Assembly (NCBI RefSeq): GCF_036013935.1
Contig: NZ_CP107902.1
Location: forward strand, 1,302,001 to 1,366,000
Source of the DNA: Streptomyces sp. NBC_00461
GTDB taxonomy: Bacteria > Actinomycetota > Actinomycetes > Streptomycetales > Streptomycetaceae
Reading direction: 5' to 3'
DNA: 64,000 nucleotides
Below the pieces are notes generated by a model. The model was given only the letters and a program-made list of their open reading frames with translations, was not told the origin of the DNA and ran no database searches. Shown piece by piece: positions 1 through 8,839 of the stretch. Position 1 is the first letter of the stretch. Every line of letters begins with the position of its first letter. A program made the translations under genes and the position numbers.

Positions 1-2219
1 ACACCGACCGGCTCCTGGCGCCCTTGCGGCGCGAGGCCGGCCTGCCGCCGACTGCCGAGTCCTACGGCAACTGGGAGAACTCGGGTCTCGACGGACACAC
101 CGTCGGGCACGCCGTGTCGGGTGCCGCTCTCATGAGCGCGGTGACGGACGATCCCCGGCCGAAGGCCATGGTCGAACGTCTGGTTGAGGGCATCGTCGAG
201 TGCCAGGACGCCCTGGGCACCGGCTACGTAGGGGGCATTCCCGACGGCGCCCGGCTGTGGCAGCGGGTCGCCGCGGGGCAGGTGGAGCGGGACTCGTTCG
301 AGCTCGGTGGCGCCTGGGTGCCGTGGTACAACCTGCACAAGCTGTTCGCGGGCCTGCTGGACGCGCACCGGCACACCGGTTCGGACCTGGCGCTGACCGC
401 CGTCCGACGGCTGGCCGACTGGTGGGACCACCTGGCGGCGGGGATGGACGACGACACCCACGAAGCCATGCTCCGCACGGAGTTCGGCGGGATGTGCGAG
501 GTCCTGGCGGACCTCGCCGACGTCACCGGCACGGACCGCTACGCCGACCTGGCGCGGCGCTTCCTCGACCGTTCCCTGCTCGGCCCGTTGACTGAGCACC
601 GCGACGTCCTCGACGGGATGCACGCCAACACCCAGATCGCCAAGGCCGTCGGATACCAGCGGCTCGGCGAGGTCGACGGCGACCCCGGCCTGCGGGACGC
701 CGCCCGGTTCTTCTGGCAGACCATGGCCCGGCACCGGACGTACTCCTTCGGCGGCAACTCCGTACGCGAACACCTGCACCCCCGCGACGACTTCAGCTCC
801 GCATTCCAGTCGCCGGAGGGCCCCGAGACCTGCAACACGTACAACATGCTCAAGCTGAGCCGCGCGCTGTTCCTCGAAGAGCCGGACGCCGAGGTGCTCG
901 ACCACTACGAGCGCGCGACGGTCAACCACATCCTGTCGTCCCTGCATCCCAAGGGCGGGCTGGTGTACTTCACACCGGTGCGACCGGGCCACTACCGCGT
1001 GGTGTCAACCCCCCAGAGCTGCTTCTGGTGCTGCGTCGGCACCGGGCTGGAAAACCACGCGAAGTACGGCGAGTTGGTCTACACCGCCGAGGGCGGCGAC
1101 GTGTTCGTCAACCTCTTCATCGCCTCCCGCCTCAGCCTGCCCGAACAGAACCTGGTGCTGGAGCAGACCGGGACGGCCCCCTACGACCACGAGGTCGAAC
1201 TCGTCGTACGCGGGGTTCCCACCACCCCGATGGCGATCCACGTACGCGTCCCCAGCTGGCACGAAGGGACGCCACAGGTCCGTATCAACGGTGCACCGCC
1301 CGAGGACGGACCCGCCCCGCTCACGACGCGCCGCGGAGCAGGCGGACAGCCTCTGACCTACGTGCGACTGGAGCGGGCGTGGCACGAAGGGGACACGATC
1401 ACCATGCCGCTTCGTCCGCGCATCAGCGCCGAGCTGCTCCCCGACGGCTCGCCGTGGGTGTCGTTCCGCTTCGGGCCCACCGTCCTCGCGGCCGAGGGCG
1501 ACCGGAACGACCTGGTCGGGCTGTTCGCCGACGACTCCAGGATGGGACATGTCGCCGACGGCCCGTTGCGCCCCCTGGAGCACCTGCCCGTCGTGCTCGC
1601 TCCGAGCGCCTCGGATCCGGCGGCCGGCGTACGCCGACTCGCCCCGGACCGGCTGGCGTTCACTCTGGAGCACGTGGACGCGCGAGCGGGCGAGTCCGTC
1701 ACCCTCGTCCCGTTCGCCGGCATCCACGAATCCCGCTACCACCTCTACTTCCCCCTGACGGAACCGGAGCGGCTGCGCGAGCGGCGGGCGGAGCTGCGCG
1801 CGGCCGACGCGGCGACACTCGCGCTGCACGACCGCACCGTTGACGCCGTTGCCGTCGGCGAGCAACAGCCCGAAAGCGACCACCGGTTCGAGGGGCGGGA
1901 CACGTGGTCGGGCCTCACCGACGGGCAGAGGTGGCGGGCCGCCACGGGATGGTGGTCCTACCGCCTGACAGACGCGGACGGCACAGCCACCGGCCTGCAG
2001 GTGACCCACCTCTCGGACCCCGGTGCCGGATCGACCCGCGTGCTGGTCGACGGCCATGTGCTGGCCACGCTCACGCCCTTGTCGCATCCCGAGGGCGAGG
2101 AGATCTCCCAGGTACTCCCGCTGGACGCGAACCATGGTGCCGGGACCGCCGAGATTCGTTTCGAAGCGGTTGGCTCCGCAACCACGATCCGGCTGCGCGA
2201 GGTACGCCTGGTCCGCTGA
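1..2219 (+). CDS. GH127 beta-L-arabinofuranosidase-like hydrolase (5' truncated by window edge)
   Basis: The reading frame is open from base 3, so the gene begins outside the window; a TTG at 24 is inside the protein and is not the real start. The motifs GLDGHTVGH, WYNLHKLFAGL, HANTQIAKA, ETCNTYNMLK and CCVGTGLENHAKYG are those of family GH127 (former DUF1680). In the characterised member HypBA1 a zinc-bound Cys is the nucleophile, held with a Glu and further Cys residues. The equivalents here are Glu at 825-827, Cys at 831-833 and the Cys-Cys pair at 1029-1034, so the active site looks intact. A beta-sandwich tail follows to the C-terminus. No export signal can be judged because the N-terminus is missing. 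It faces the GntR gene tail to tail and would release L-arabinose from short glycans. Confidence 0.88.
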   Translation, partial: TDRLLAPLRREAGLPPTAESYGNWENSGLDGHTVGHAVSGAALMSAVTDDPRPKAMVERLVEGIVECQDALGTGYVGGIPDGARLWQRVAAGQVERDSFELGGAWVPWYNLHKLFAGLLDAHRHTGSDLALTAVRRLADWWDHLAAGMDDDTHEAMLRTEFGGMCEVLADLADVTGTDRYADLARRFLDRSLLGPLTEHRDVLDGMHANTQIAKAVGYQRLGEVDGDPGLRDAARFFWQTMARHRTYSFGGNSVREHLHPRDDFSSAFQSPEGPETCNTYNMLKLSRALFLEEPDAEVLDHYERATVNHILSSLHPKGGLVYFTPVRPGHYRVVSTPQSCFWCCVGTGLENHAKYGELVYTAEGGDVFVNLFIASRLSLPEQNLVLEQTGTAPYDHEVELVVRGVPTTPMAIHVRVPSWHEGTPQVRINGAPPEDGPAPLTTRRGAGGQPLTYVRLERAWHEGDTITMPLRPRISAELLPDGSPWVSFRFGPTVLAAEGDRNDLVGLFADDSRMGHVADGPLRPLEHLPVVLAPSASDPAAGVRRLAPDRLAFTLEHVDARAGESVTLVPFAGIHESRYHLYFPLTEPERLRERRAELRAADAATLALHDRTVDAVAVGEQQPESDHRFEGRDTWSGLTDGQRWRAATGWWSYRLTDADGTATGLQVTHLSDPGAGSTRVLVDGHVLATLTPLSHPEGEEISQVLPLDANHGAGTAEIRFEAVGSATTIRLREVRLVR

Positions 2220-2264
2220 TGCGACCGCCGATCATGGGCGGGTGCGCGTGGTCGGCGGCCTCCG

Positions 2265-2987
2265 TCACCTCAGCGTTGTCGTTCCGAAGGGGAGGGGTTC
2301 GCCGGAGCGCAGGTGTTCCCTCAGCCACCGCTCGGTGTTGCTCACGTGCAGCAGTGCGGCGGCCTGGCTGAGGGCGGCGTCCCGGGTGGACAGCGCGTTG
2401 AAGATCGCCTCGTGCTCGGCGAGAGTGCGGGCCGCGGCCTTGTCGTCGACCAGACCGCGCCAGATACGGGCGCGCAGGGTGCGGCCGGAGATCCCTTCGA
2501 GAAGGGTGAGGAGGGTCTCGTTGCCCGTGGCCGCGACGACGGCGCGGTGGAAGGCCGCGTCGTGGGCGTTGAGCTCACCGACGTCGTCGCGAGCCTCGCG
2601 CATGGCGTCCAGATGCCGCTTCACCTCGGCCAGTTGGGCGTCGGAGATCCGGGTGGCGGCAAGGGCCGTGGCGATCGGTTCGAGGAGCCGCCGTACCTCC
2701 ATGAGGTCCTGCAGGGCGACCGAGTCGCCCTGCAGCAGTTCCACCGCACCGCCGAGCCCCTCCAGGAGCAGGCTCGGCTGGAGGCTGGTCACATACGTGC
2801 CGTCGCCCCGCCGGACCTCCAGGACCCGCGCGACGGCCAACGCCTTGACCGCTTCCCTGGCGAGGTTGCGGGACAGCCCCAGCTGCGCGGCCAGGTCCGG
2901 CTCCGGCGGGAGCTTCGAACCCGGAGGCAGGGCACCGGTCCGGATCAGCTCACGGATCTGCTCGATGGCCTTGTCCGTCAGAGACAC
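2265..2987 (-). CDS. GntR-family (FadR/FCD subfamily) transcriptional regulator
   Basis: The 240-residue protein has an N-terminal winged helix (about 1-70, with KLPPEPDLAAQLGLSRN as the recognition helix region) and an all-helical FCD effector domain (about 85-225), with the metal-ligand style residues D..H..V and EH.AIF typical of that domain. The GTG start is preceded by GGGAGGG seven bases upstream. The gene overlaps the 3' end of the aldo/keto reductase gene by 10 bases and is the last gene of the L-fucose operon. It is therefore the obvious candidate regulator of that operon, probably a repressor released by a sugar acid (inference). The repeated ATGGGATGT motif near 14.0-14.3 kb is its likely operator. 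Confidence 0.9.
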   Translation of the reverse strand: MSLTDKAIEQIRELIRTGALPPGSKLPPEPDLAAQLGLSRNLAREAVKALAVARVLEVRRGDGTYVTSLQPSLLLEGLGGAVELLQGDSVALQDLMEVRRLLEPIATALAATRISDAQLAEVKRHLDAMREARDDVGELNAHDAAFHRAVVAATGNETLLTLLEGISGRTLRARIWRGLVDDKAAARTLAEHEAIFNALSTRDAALSQAAALLHVSNTERWLREHLRSGEPLPFGTTTLR

Positions 2988-3991
2988 CGTTCATCCCTCC
3001 CCCCACCGTGCCCCATGAGCACGTCCGACCTGATCAGCCCCTGCGCGCGGAGATCGTCCCAGAGGCCGTCCGGGATGTACTGACCATGGAGTTCCACGTT
3101 TCGTCCGACCTGTTCCGGAGTTCGCATGCCGAGGGTGACGTTGATGATACTGGGGTGGGTGTGGGGGAAGGCGATGGCGGCGGCGGGCAGGGTGGTGCCG
3201 TGCTGCTCGCAGACGTCGGCGATGGCTTGTGCGCGTGCGACGAGTTCGGGTGGGGCGTCCTGGTAGTCGTACTTCATGCCCTCGGTGGGGCGGTCTTGGG
3301 AGAGGAGTCCGGAGTTGAAGACGCCGACGGCGACGACGCTTTTGCCGTGTTCTTGTGCGGCGGGCAGGATGTCGTCCAGTGCGGACTGGTCGAGGAGGCT
3401 GTAGCGGCCGGCGAGCATGACCATGTCGGCGGCGGTCTCGCGCAGGAAGCGGGCGAGCATCGCCGACTGGTTCATGCCGGCGCCGATCGCGCCGATCACG
3501 CCCTGGTCGCGGAGGTCGGCGAGGGTGGGCATCGCTTCCAGGGCGGCTTGGCGCCAGTGGTCGTCGGGGTCGTGCAGGTAGACGATGTCGAGGCGGTCCA
3601 GGCCGGTGCGCTCAAGGGTGTCCTCGATGGAGCGCAGTACGCCGTCGCGGCTGAAGTCCCACTGGCGGCGCAGGTCGTCGCGGACGACGAAGCCCTCGGT
3701 GTCGACGCCGCGCGGCTCCTGGTTGGGCACCAGCAGCCGGCCCACCTTGGAGGAGATGACGTACTCGTCGCGGGGGCGGTGGCGCAGGGCGGCGCCGAGG
3801 CGTTGTTCGGACAGGCCGAGGCCGTAGTGGGGTGCGGTGTCGAAGTAGCGGATGCCGGCGTCCCAGGCCGTGTCGAGGGCGGCTGCCGCGTCGGCGGCGG
3901 GGGTGACCCGGTACAGGTTGCCGATCACGGACGCCCCGAAACCGAGCTCGGTCAGTGAGACGGACGTTTTCTGGATCTTCCGGAGGCGCAA
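2978..3991 (-). CDS. Aldo/keto reductase, probable L-fucose (D-threo-aldose) 1-dehydrogenase
   Basis: The 337-residue protein is an aldo/keto reductase: GFGASVIGN near the start, the catalytic Asp-Tyr in DTAPHYGLGLSEQRLG, Lys in VISSKVGRLL, and D.VYLHDPDDHW with the His. The nearest known role is oxidation of L-fucose, D-arabinose and similar sugars at C1 to the lactone with NAD(P). I chose the TTG start at 3991 because AGGAG lies six bases before it; longer forms reach back into the kinase gene. It sits 47 bases after the PfkB gene and overlaps the GntR gene. In the operon it would supply the lactone to the amidohydrolase-type lactonase. Substrate is inferred from context. Confidence 0.85.
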   Translation of the reverse strand: MRLRKIQKTSVSLTELGFGASVIGNLYRVTPAADAAAALDTAWDAGIRYFDTAPHYGLGLSEQRLGAALRHRPRDEYVISSKVGRLLVPNQEPRGVDTEGFVVRDDLRRQWDFSRDGVLRSIEDTLERTGLDRLDIVYLHDPDDHWRQAALEAMPTLADLRDQGVIGAIGAGMNQSAMLARFLRETAADMVMLAGRYSLLDQSALDDILPAAQEHGKSVVAVGVFNSGLLSQDRPTEGMKYDYQDAPPELVARAQAIADVCEQHGTTLPAAAIAFPHTHPSIINVTLGMRTPEQVGRNVELHGQYIPDGLWDDLRAQGLIRSDVLMGHGGGRDERCL

Positions 3992-4038
3992 GACGTGCTC
4001 CTGGGATACGGGTGACGGGCGCCGGCCTGGGGCGCCGG

Positions 4039-5076
4039 TCAGCGACTGACGTGGGCCGATCCGCCCGCGATGAGTGCCTCGACCTCGGTGAGTGTGGCCA
4101 TGGAGGTGTCTCCGGGGGTGGTCATGGTGAGGGCGCCGTGGGCGGTGCCGTAGGCCAGGGCGCGTTCCAGGCCGGTGCCGGCGAGCAGGCCGTGGATCAG
4201 GCCGGCGGCGAAGCCGTCGCCGGAGCCGATCCGGTCCAGGACGTGCAGTCCGGGCATCCGCGGGCCGGCCACGTAACCGGTGTCGGCGGACCAGGCGGCC
4301 GAGGTCCAGTCGTTGACTCCGGCCGAGGGGACCTCGCGCAGGGTCGTCGCCAGCACCTTCGCCTGGGGCAGCAGGCCGGCCACCTCGGCGAGGGCGTTGG
4401 GTACTGCGTCGGCGCTGATGCGGGTCTGTCCGGGATACGTTCCGGCCAGGCCTAGGGCGCCCACGATGACGTCGGCGTGCCGGGCCAGCCGCAGGTCGAC
4501 CTCGCGGGCGGCCCGTGGGCCGCCCCGGCCCGCCCACAGGCTGGGACGGTAGTTGGGGTCGTAGGAGACGCTGACACGGTGGCGGCGGGCGGCGGCCATG
4601 GCCTCGTCGGCGACATCGACGGTGGTGTCGGACAGGCCGGCGAAGATGCCCCCGGTGTGAAACCAGCGCGGCCCGCTGGAGAACACGTGGTCCCAGTCGA
4701 TGTCGCCCTTGCGCAGCTGGGATGCGGCGGTGTGGGCGCGGTCGCTGACACCGAGCGCGCCGCGGATGCCGTAGCCGCGTTCGACGAAGTTCAGCCCGTT
4801 GCGGGCGCTGCGGCCGATGCCGTCGTCGGGGATCCAGCGGATCAGGGAGGTGTCGACGCCGCCCTGCAGGATGAGGTCCTCGACCAGCCGGCCCACCGCA
4901 TTGTCGGCGAGCGCGGTGACGACGGCGGTGCGCAGGCCGAAGCAGCGGCGCAGGCCTCGGACGACGTTGTACTCACCGCCTCCTTCCCAGACCTGGAAGG
5001 TGCGGGTGGTACGGATGCGTCCCTCGCCGGGGTCGAAACGCAGCATCACCTCACCCAGGGCCACCACATCACTCAC
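4039..5076 (-). CDS. PfkB-family sugar kinase, 2-keto-3-deoxygluconate kinase type
   Basis: The 345-residue PfkB/ribokinase-fold protein starts with VALGEVMLRFDPGEGRI, has the substrate-lid region EGGGEYNVVRGLRR, and near the C-terminus carries DRIGSGDGFAAG, whose Asp is the catalytic base and whose glycines form the anion hole. The order resembles KdgK. The GTG start overlaps the aldolase stop as GTGA and follows GGAGG, which indicates translational coupling. Paired with the KDPG-type aldolase it would phosphorylate a 2-keto-3-deoxy sugar acid at C6. The 2-keto-3-deoxy acid made from L-fucose lacks a C6 hydroxyl, so the true substrate in this operon is uncertain. Confidence 0.85.
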   Translation of the reverse strand: MSDVVALGEVMLRFDPGEGRIRTTRTFQVWEGGGEYNVVRGLRRCFGLRTAVVTALADNAVGRLVEDLILQGGVDTSLIRWIPDDGIGRSARNGLNFVERGYGIRGALGVSDRAHTAASQLRKGDIDWDHVFSSGPRWFHTGGIFAGLSDTTVDVADEAMAAARRHRVSVSYDPNYRPSLWAGRGGPRAAREVDLRLARHADVIVGALGLAGTYPGQTRISADAVPNALAEVAGLLPQAKVLATTLREVPSAGVNDWTSAAWSADTGYVAGPRMPGLHVLDRIGSGDGFAAGLIHGLLAGTGLERALAYGTAHGALTMTTPGDTSMATLTEVEALIAGGSAHVSR

Positions 5077-5705
5077 GGCGAACCCACCTCCACGGCCTCG
5101 GCCGTCAGGCGGCGGATCCCCTCGTAGTCGCCGTCCTCCAGGAGGGCGGGGGTGGCCAGCCAGCTGCCGCCGACAGCGAGGACTGCCGGCTCGGCGAGGT
5201 AGCCGGCCAGCCGGCCGGGGCCGATCCCGCCGGTCGGCACGAAACGCACCCCGGGAAACGGTGCCGCGAGCGCCCGCAGGGCACGCAGGCCGCCCAGCAC
5301 CTCGGCGGGAAACAGCTTCACCGTGGTGATGCCGGCGCGGAGGGCGCGCATGAGTTCGGTGGCGGTGGCGATGCCGGGCACCACCGGCACCCCCAGCTCC
5401 CGGCACTTCGCGATCACGTCCTCGTCAAAGCCGGGCGAGATGACGAAGCGGGCCCCGGCCGCCACCGCCCGCTCCGCCTGCTCGGGCGTGAGGACCGTGC
5501 CCGCCCCGACAGCCAGCCCCCCATGGGCGGCCATGGTCTTGAGTACCTGTTCGGCGCCGGGGGTGCGGAAGGTGACCTCGGCGCACCGGGCACCACCCGC
5601 CACGAGTGCCTCGGCCAGCGGACCGGCCGTCGCGGGTTCGGGCACGGTCAGCACCGGCAGGATGCGCGCCCCGGCCAGCACGTCGGCCGGGCCGGTGCCA
5701 TTCAT
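5073..5705 (-). CDS. KDPG/KHG-type aldolase (Eda family)
   Basis: The 210-residue TIM-barrel protein shows the class I aldolase pattern: EVTFRTPGAEQ carrying the general-base Glu, VGAGTVLTPEQ, FVISPGFDEDV, PVVPGIATATE, and TTVKLFPAEVLGG with the Schiff-base Lys, then FVPTGGI. Members cleave 2-keto-3-deoxy-6-phosphogluconate or 4-hydroxy-2-oxoglutarate to pyruvate plus an aldehyde. The ATG start overlaps the SDR stop (ATGA) and its own stop overlaps the kinase start (GTGA). It is likely the carbon-splitting step of this operon, either on a phosphorylated or on a non-phosphorylated 2-keto-3-deoxy acid. Confidence 0.88.
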   Translation of the reverse strand: MNGTGPADVLAGARILPVLTVPEPATAGPLAEALVAGGARCAEVTFRTPGAEQVLKTMAAHGGLAVGAGTVLTPEQAERAVAAGARFVISPGFDEDVIAKCRELGVPVVPGIATATELMRALRAGITTVKLFPAEVLGGLRALRALAAPFPGVRFVPTGGIGPGRLAGYLAEPAVLAVGGSWLATPALLEDGDYEGIRRLTAEAVEVGSP

Positions 5706-6463
5706 CGGCCCAGCCATCCGCCGTCGACGGGCAGCACCACGCCGTGGATGTAGGCGGCGGCGTCCGAGGCCAAAAACACGGTGGCGCCGGCCAGGTCGTC
5801 GGCGGTGCCCCAGCGGCCGGCCGGGATCCGGTCCAGGATGGCCTTGCTGCGGGCCGGGTCGTCCTGCAAGGCCTGGGTGTTGTCGGTGGCGATATAGCCG
5901 GGTGCGAGGGCGTTGACGTTCACCCCGTGTGAGGCCCACTCGTTGGCCAGGGCCTTGGTCAGACCCGCGATGCCATGCTTCGACGCGGTATAGCCCGGCA
6001 CGGTGATGCCGCCCTGGAAACTGAGCAGCGACGCGGTGAAGATGACCTTGCCCCGGCCACGGGCCACCATCGCCCCACCCACCGCCCGGGTCAGCGCGAA
6101 CTGCGCACTCAGGTTGACCTGGAGCACCAACTCCCAGTCCGCATCCGAGTGTTCGGCCGCCGGAGCACGACGGATCGTGCCCGCATTGTTGACCAGGATG
6201 TCCACCGGGCGTTCGCGCCCGGCAAGGTCCGCACCCAAAGCGCGTACCGCCTCCGGGTCGGCGAAGTCGGTGCGGATCGCCTCGAAGGAACGGCCCGCGG
6301 CCAGGACGTCCTTCTCCACCGCGCTGCCGGACTCCTCCAGCGAAGCGCTCACACCGATGACATCCGCACCCGCCCCGGCAAGCGCACGGGCCATCGCCCG
6401 GCCAATCCCCCGCCGCGCACCCGTGACCACGGCAAGCTTCCCCGTGAGGTCGAAGACGGTCAT
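5702..6463 (-). CDS. SDR-family dehydrogenase, KduD-like / 2-keto-3-deoxy-L-fuconate dehydrogenase candidate
   Basis: The 253-residue classical short-chain dehydrogenase has the TGARRGIGRA NAD-binding loop, NNAG, and the catalytic S...Y...K set in SLLSFQGG and YTASKHG, then APGYIATDNT. It resembles 2-dehydro-3-deoxy-D-gluconate 5-dehydrogenase (KduD). In known oxidative L-fucose pathways an SDR oxidises 2-keto-3-deoxy-L-fuconate, so that role is equally possible here. Both ends overlap neighbours by four bases (ATGA), placing it firmly in the operon. The choice between the two substrates cannot be made from sequence alone. Confidence 0.85.
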   Translation of the reverse strand: MTVFDLTGKLAVVTGARRGIGRAMARALAGAGADVIGVSASLEESGSAVEKDVLAAGRSFEAIRTDFADPEAVRALGADLAGRERPVDILVNNAGTIRRAPAAEHSDADWELVLQVNLSAQFALTRAVGGAMVARGRGKVIFTASLLSFQGGITVPGYTASKHGIAGLTKALANEWASHGVNVNALAPGYIATDNTQALQDDPARSKAILDRIPAGRWGTADDLAGATVFLASDAAAYIHGVVLPVDGGWLGR

Positions 6464-7512
6464 ACAGCCACTCCCTGAACATCGTCGGTGTCGGTGGTGC
6501 AGTCGACGAGGATCTTCATCACGTCGCCGCCACCCTCCAGGGCCTCGAACGCGGCCGGTGCCTCGGTGAGGGGGACGACCTTGCTGATCAGCCGCTCGGC
6601 CGCGATCGTGCCGTCCGCGACCAGCGCCACCGCCTTCTCGAAGTCGGAACGGTCATACAACCGGGCCCCCACCAACGTGAGTTCACGCCAGAAGAAGCGG
6701 TGCAGGTTCACCTCGCGGGGACGGGGATGGATAGCGACCAGGCACAGCCGGCCGCGCACACCCAGCACATCGACGGCCGTGTCCACACCGCCCGCCGCGC
6801 CCGACACCTCGAACGCCACGTCCGCGCCCGCATCGGCGGTCCACTCACCCACCAGCGCGGGCACATCCACGTCAGCCGGGTTCCACGCCGTCAGCCCCAA
6901 CTCCTCGGCCAGCAGCCGACGATGCGCGCTCAGCTCCACCACCCGCACCTCTGCCCCCGCGGCCCGCGCCACCAGCGCGATCAGGATGCCGACCGGCCCA
7001 CCACCGACCACCACGACCCTCTCGCCCCCGGCGACCTGGGCGCGGCCCACGTCGTGCACGGCCACCGCCGTCGGCTCCACCAACGCCGCCCGGTCCAGAG
7101 GAAGAGTGTCGGGCAGCCGGATCAGGGTGGCGGCAGGCACAACCCAGCGCTGCTGCATCGCACCCGGCGAATCGATACCGATGAAGTCCAGGTTCTGACA
7201 CACATGCTGATGCCCCGCACGACAGGCCGGGCAGGAGTCGTCCCAGCGCAGCGGCATCACCGTCACCGCATCCCCGGCCCGCCAGCCCTCCACCCCCGCC
7301 CCGACCCGCACCACACGGCCGGACATCTCATGCCCCAAAACAGCCGGCGCACCCACCCGGGCATCCATGTCACCGTGGAAAATATGCAGATCAGTACCAC
7401 AGATACCGACAAAAGCAGGAGCCAACTCCACCTCACCCGGGCCCGGAGCCGAAGCATCCACAGGAGCCGTGTCCAAAGTGCGGGCGGAAACGTAACGAAC
7501 GGCGAGTGTCAT
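6460..7512 (-). CDS. Zinc-dependent medium-chain alcohol/polyol dehydrogenase
   Basis: The 350-residue MDR protein has the catalytic zinc ligands in GICGTDLHIFHG and GHEMSG, a structural-zinc lobe with CPAC and HVCQN (three clear cysteines), and the nucleotide fold GGGPVGILIALVARA. It belongs near L-iditol, threonine and L-galactonate dehydrogenases. It overlaps FucU and the SDR by four bases each. In this operon it may oxidise a pathway intermediate (for example the 4- or 5-hydroxyl of a 2-keto-3-deoxy acid) or reduce the aldehyde released by the aldolase. The exact substrate is unknown. Confidence 0.85.
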   Translation of the reverse strand: MTLAVRYVSARTLDTAPVDASAPGPGEVELAPAFVGICGTDLHIFHGDMDARVGAPAVLGHEMSGRVVRVGAGVEGWRAGDAVTVMPLRWDDSCPACRAGHQHVCQNLDFIGIDSPGAMQQRWVVPAATLIRLPDTLPLDRAALVEPTAVAVHDVGRAQVAGGERVVVVGGGPVGILIALVARAAGAEVRVVELSAHRRLLAEELGLTAWNPADVDVPALVGEWTADAGADVAFEVSGAAGGVDTAVDVLGVRGRLCLVAIHPRPREVNLHRFFWRELTLVGARLYDRSDFEKAVALVADGTIAAERLISKVVPLTEAPAAFEALEGGGDVMKILVDCTTDTDDVQGVAV

Positions 7513-7946
7513 CGGGTCGTCAGGGTCCCTTCGGCGCGGACGCCAATGGTCAGCAGCAGGTTGGCGTAGGTACGTGTGTCGGCGGTGACGATCGCCAGTG
7601 CCAGGTCGGGTGAGCGGGCGGCGTCGTAGAACTCGAAGCGGCCGAGCGTGTCGACCGGGACGGGTGCCAGCTTCGAGCGGTACTCGGCGATGGCCGGCGG
7701 CTCCGGTTCGCCCTCGGGCGGCACCATCACGTGGGCGGCCTCGACGGGCAGGGCGCGCAGCAGGACGTCGAGCACGGTGGTGACGTCGAGCAGGCCGGGG
7801 GCCAGGTTGAGGTGGACGGTCCTGGCGCGCTCGCCGGTGGCGGTGCTCGCGGGATAGTGGCCGTCGGCGAGCAGGACGCGGGCGCCGTGGCCCGCTCCGG
7901 CCAGGGATTCGAGGATCCCGGGGTGCAGCAGTTCTGTCAGGAGCAC
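7509..7946 (-). CDS. FucU/RbsD-family L-fucose mutarotase
   Basis: The 145-residue protein begins [31 protein letters not shown], split here as the conserved HPGIL and LLADGHYP motifs of the RbsD/FucU family, and ends YANLLLTIGV, also typical. FucU interconverts the alpha and beta anomers of L-fucose; RbsD does so for ribose. The GTG start at 7946 has AAGGAGG seven bases upstream and overlaps the end of the amidohydrolase by 10 bases. The surrounding L-fuconate genes favour L-fucose over ribose. Confidence 0.88.
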   Translation of the reverse strand: MLLTELLHPGILESLAGAGHGARVLLADGHYPASTATGERARTVHLNLAPGLLDVTTVLDVLLRALPVEAAHVMVPPEGEPEPPAIAEYRSKLAPVPVDTLGRFEFYDAARSPDLALAIVTADTRTYANLLLTIGVRAEGTLTTR

Positions 7947-8839
7947 GAGGTCCCCTCCTTCGTCGGGGCGGGCGTCAGGTGGTAGAAGGCGGTGGCGTTG
8001 CCGGCGAGCACCGCGTGGATCTCGGGGTCGGAGCAGCCGTCCAGGAGTTCCTCGACGGTGGCGGCCCAGCGGTTCCATCCGCCTGCGAGGACGCAGACCG
8101 GCCAGTCGGAGCCGAACATCAGCCGGTCGGGGCCGAAGGCGGAGAGCAGGACGTCCCAGGCCGGGCGAATGTCCTCGATCGTCCACTTCTCGTGATCGGC
8201 CTCCGTGACCAGGCCCGACACCTTGCAGCGAACCTGGGGATGGCCGGCCAGTGTCCGCAACTGCTGTGCCCAGTCGGTCAGTTCTCCCTGTGCGAGGGGC
8301 GGCTTGCCCGCGTGGTCCAGGACGAGCGGCAGCTCCGGGAGTCGTTCCGCGAGACGGATCGCCTGCGGGAGCTGGTGGCTGCGGACCAGCACGTCGTATC
8401 CGAGCCCGCGCTCGCCGACCGCCGCCAACCCCCTTTCCACGTCCGGTCGTTGAAGCCAGTGCGGGTCCGACTCGCCCTGCACGACGTGCCGTACGGCCCG
8501 CAGGTGCCTTCCGCCCAATCCCGCCCGCAGGTCGTCGAGCATGTCGCCGACCGCCGGGGACGTCAGGTCCGCCCAGCCGACGACGGCGCCGATCAACGGG
8601 TCGCCGTCGGCCAGGGCGAGGAGGTCGCGGGTCTCGGGCACGGACGTGACGCACTGGACGACGACCGTGCTCGTCAGCCGCCGTCCGGCGATCGGCCGGG
8701 TCGCGGCCGATCGCAGGGCGTGCGAGCTGAAGCTGCGGCGGATCGGCTCGTGTCCGGGTTCGTCCAGCCAGGGCTGCGGCCGCTGGTCCAGGTCCCACAC
8801 GTGGTGGTGGGCGTCGACGAGGGCCGGAGCGTCAGACAC
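7937..8839 (-). CDS. Amidohydrolase-family lactonase, probable L-fucono-1,5-lactonase
   Basis: The 300-residue TIM-barrel hydrolase starts with VDAHHHVWD, has [19 protein letters not shown] and ends with [10 protein letters not shown], the pattern of the amidohydrolase_2 group that includes L-fuconolactonase and 2-pyrone-4,6-dicarboxylate lactonase. It would hydrolyse the lactone made by the aldo/keto reductase to L-fuconate. It overlaps the fuconate dehydratase gene by eight bases upstream and FucU downstream. The assignment rests on the family plus its place between dehydratase and mutarotase. Confidence 0.87.
   Translation of the reverse strand: MSDAPALVDAHHHVWDLDQRPQPWLDEPGHEPIRRSFSSHALRSAATRPIAGRRLTSTVVVQCVTSVPETRDLLALADGDPLIGAVVGWADLTSPAVGDMLDDLRAGLGGRHLRAVRHVVQGESDPHWLQRPDVERGLAAVGERGLGYDVLVRSHQLPQAIRLAERLPELPLVLDHAGKPPLAQGELTDWAQQLRTLAGHPQVRCKVSGLVTEADHEKWTIEDIRPAWDVLLSAFGPDRLMFGSDWPVCVLAGGWNRWAATVEELLDGCSDPEIHAVLAGNATAFYHLTPAPTKEGTSCS

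Noticed and set aside
2225..2263. Possible terminator between GH127 and the GntR gene (CCGCCGA / TCGGCGG)
   Set aside because: The arms are only seven bases with a 20-base loop, too weak to call.
3008..3958. Plus-strand open frame opposite the aldo/keto reductase
   Set aside because: It is a GC-rich shadow of a clear reductase gene and has Val/Gly/Asp composition typical of antisense frames.
7509..7946. Ribose pyranase (RbsD) and a ribose operon
   Set aside because: The importer is RbsABC-like, but no ribokinase for ribose is present and L-fuconate dehydratase is adjacent, so L-fucose fits better.
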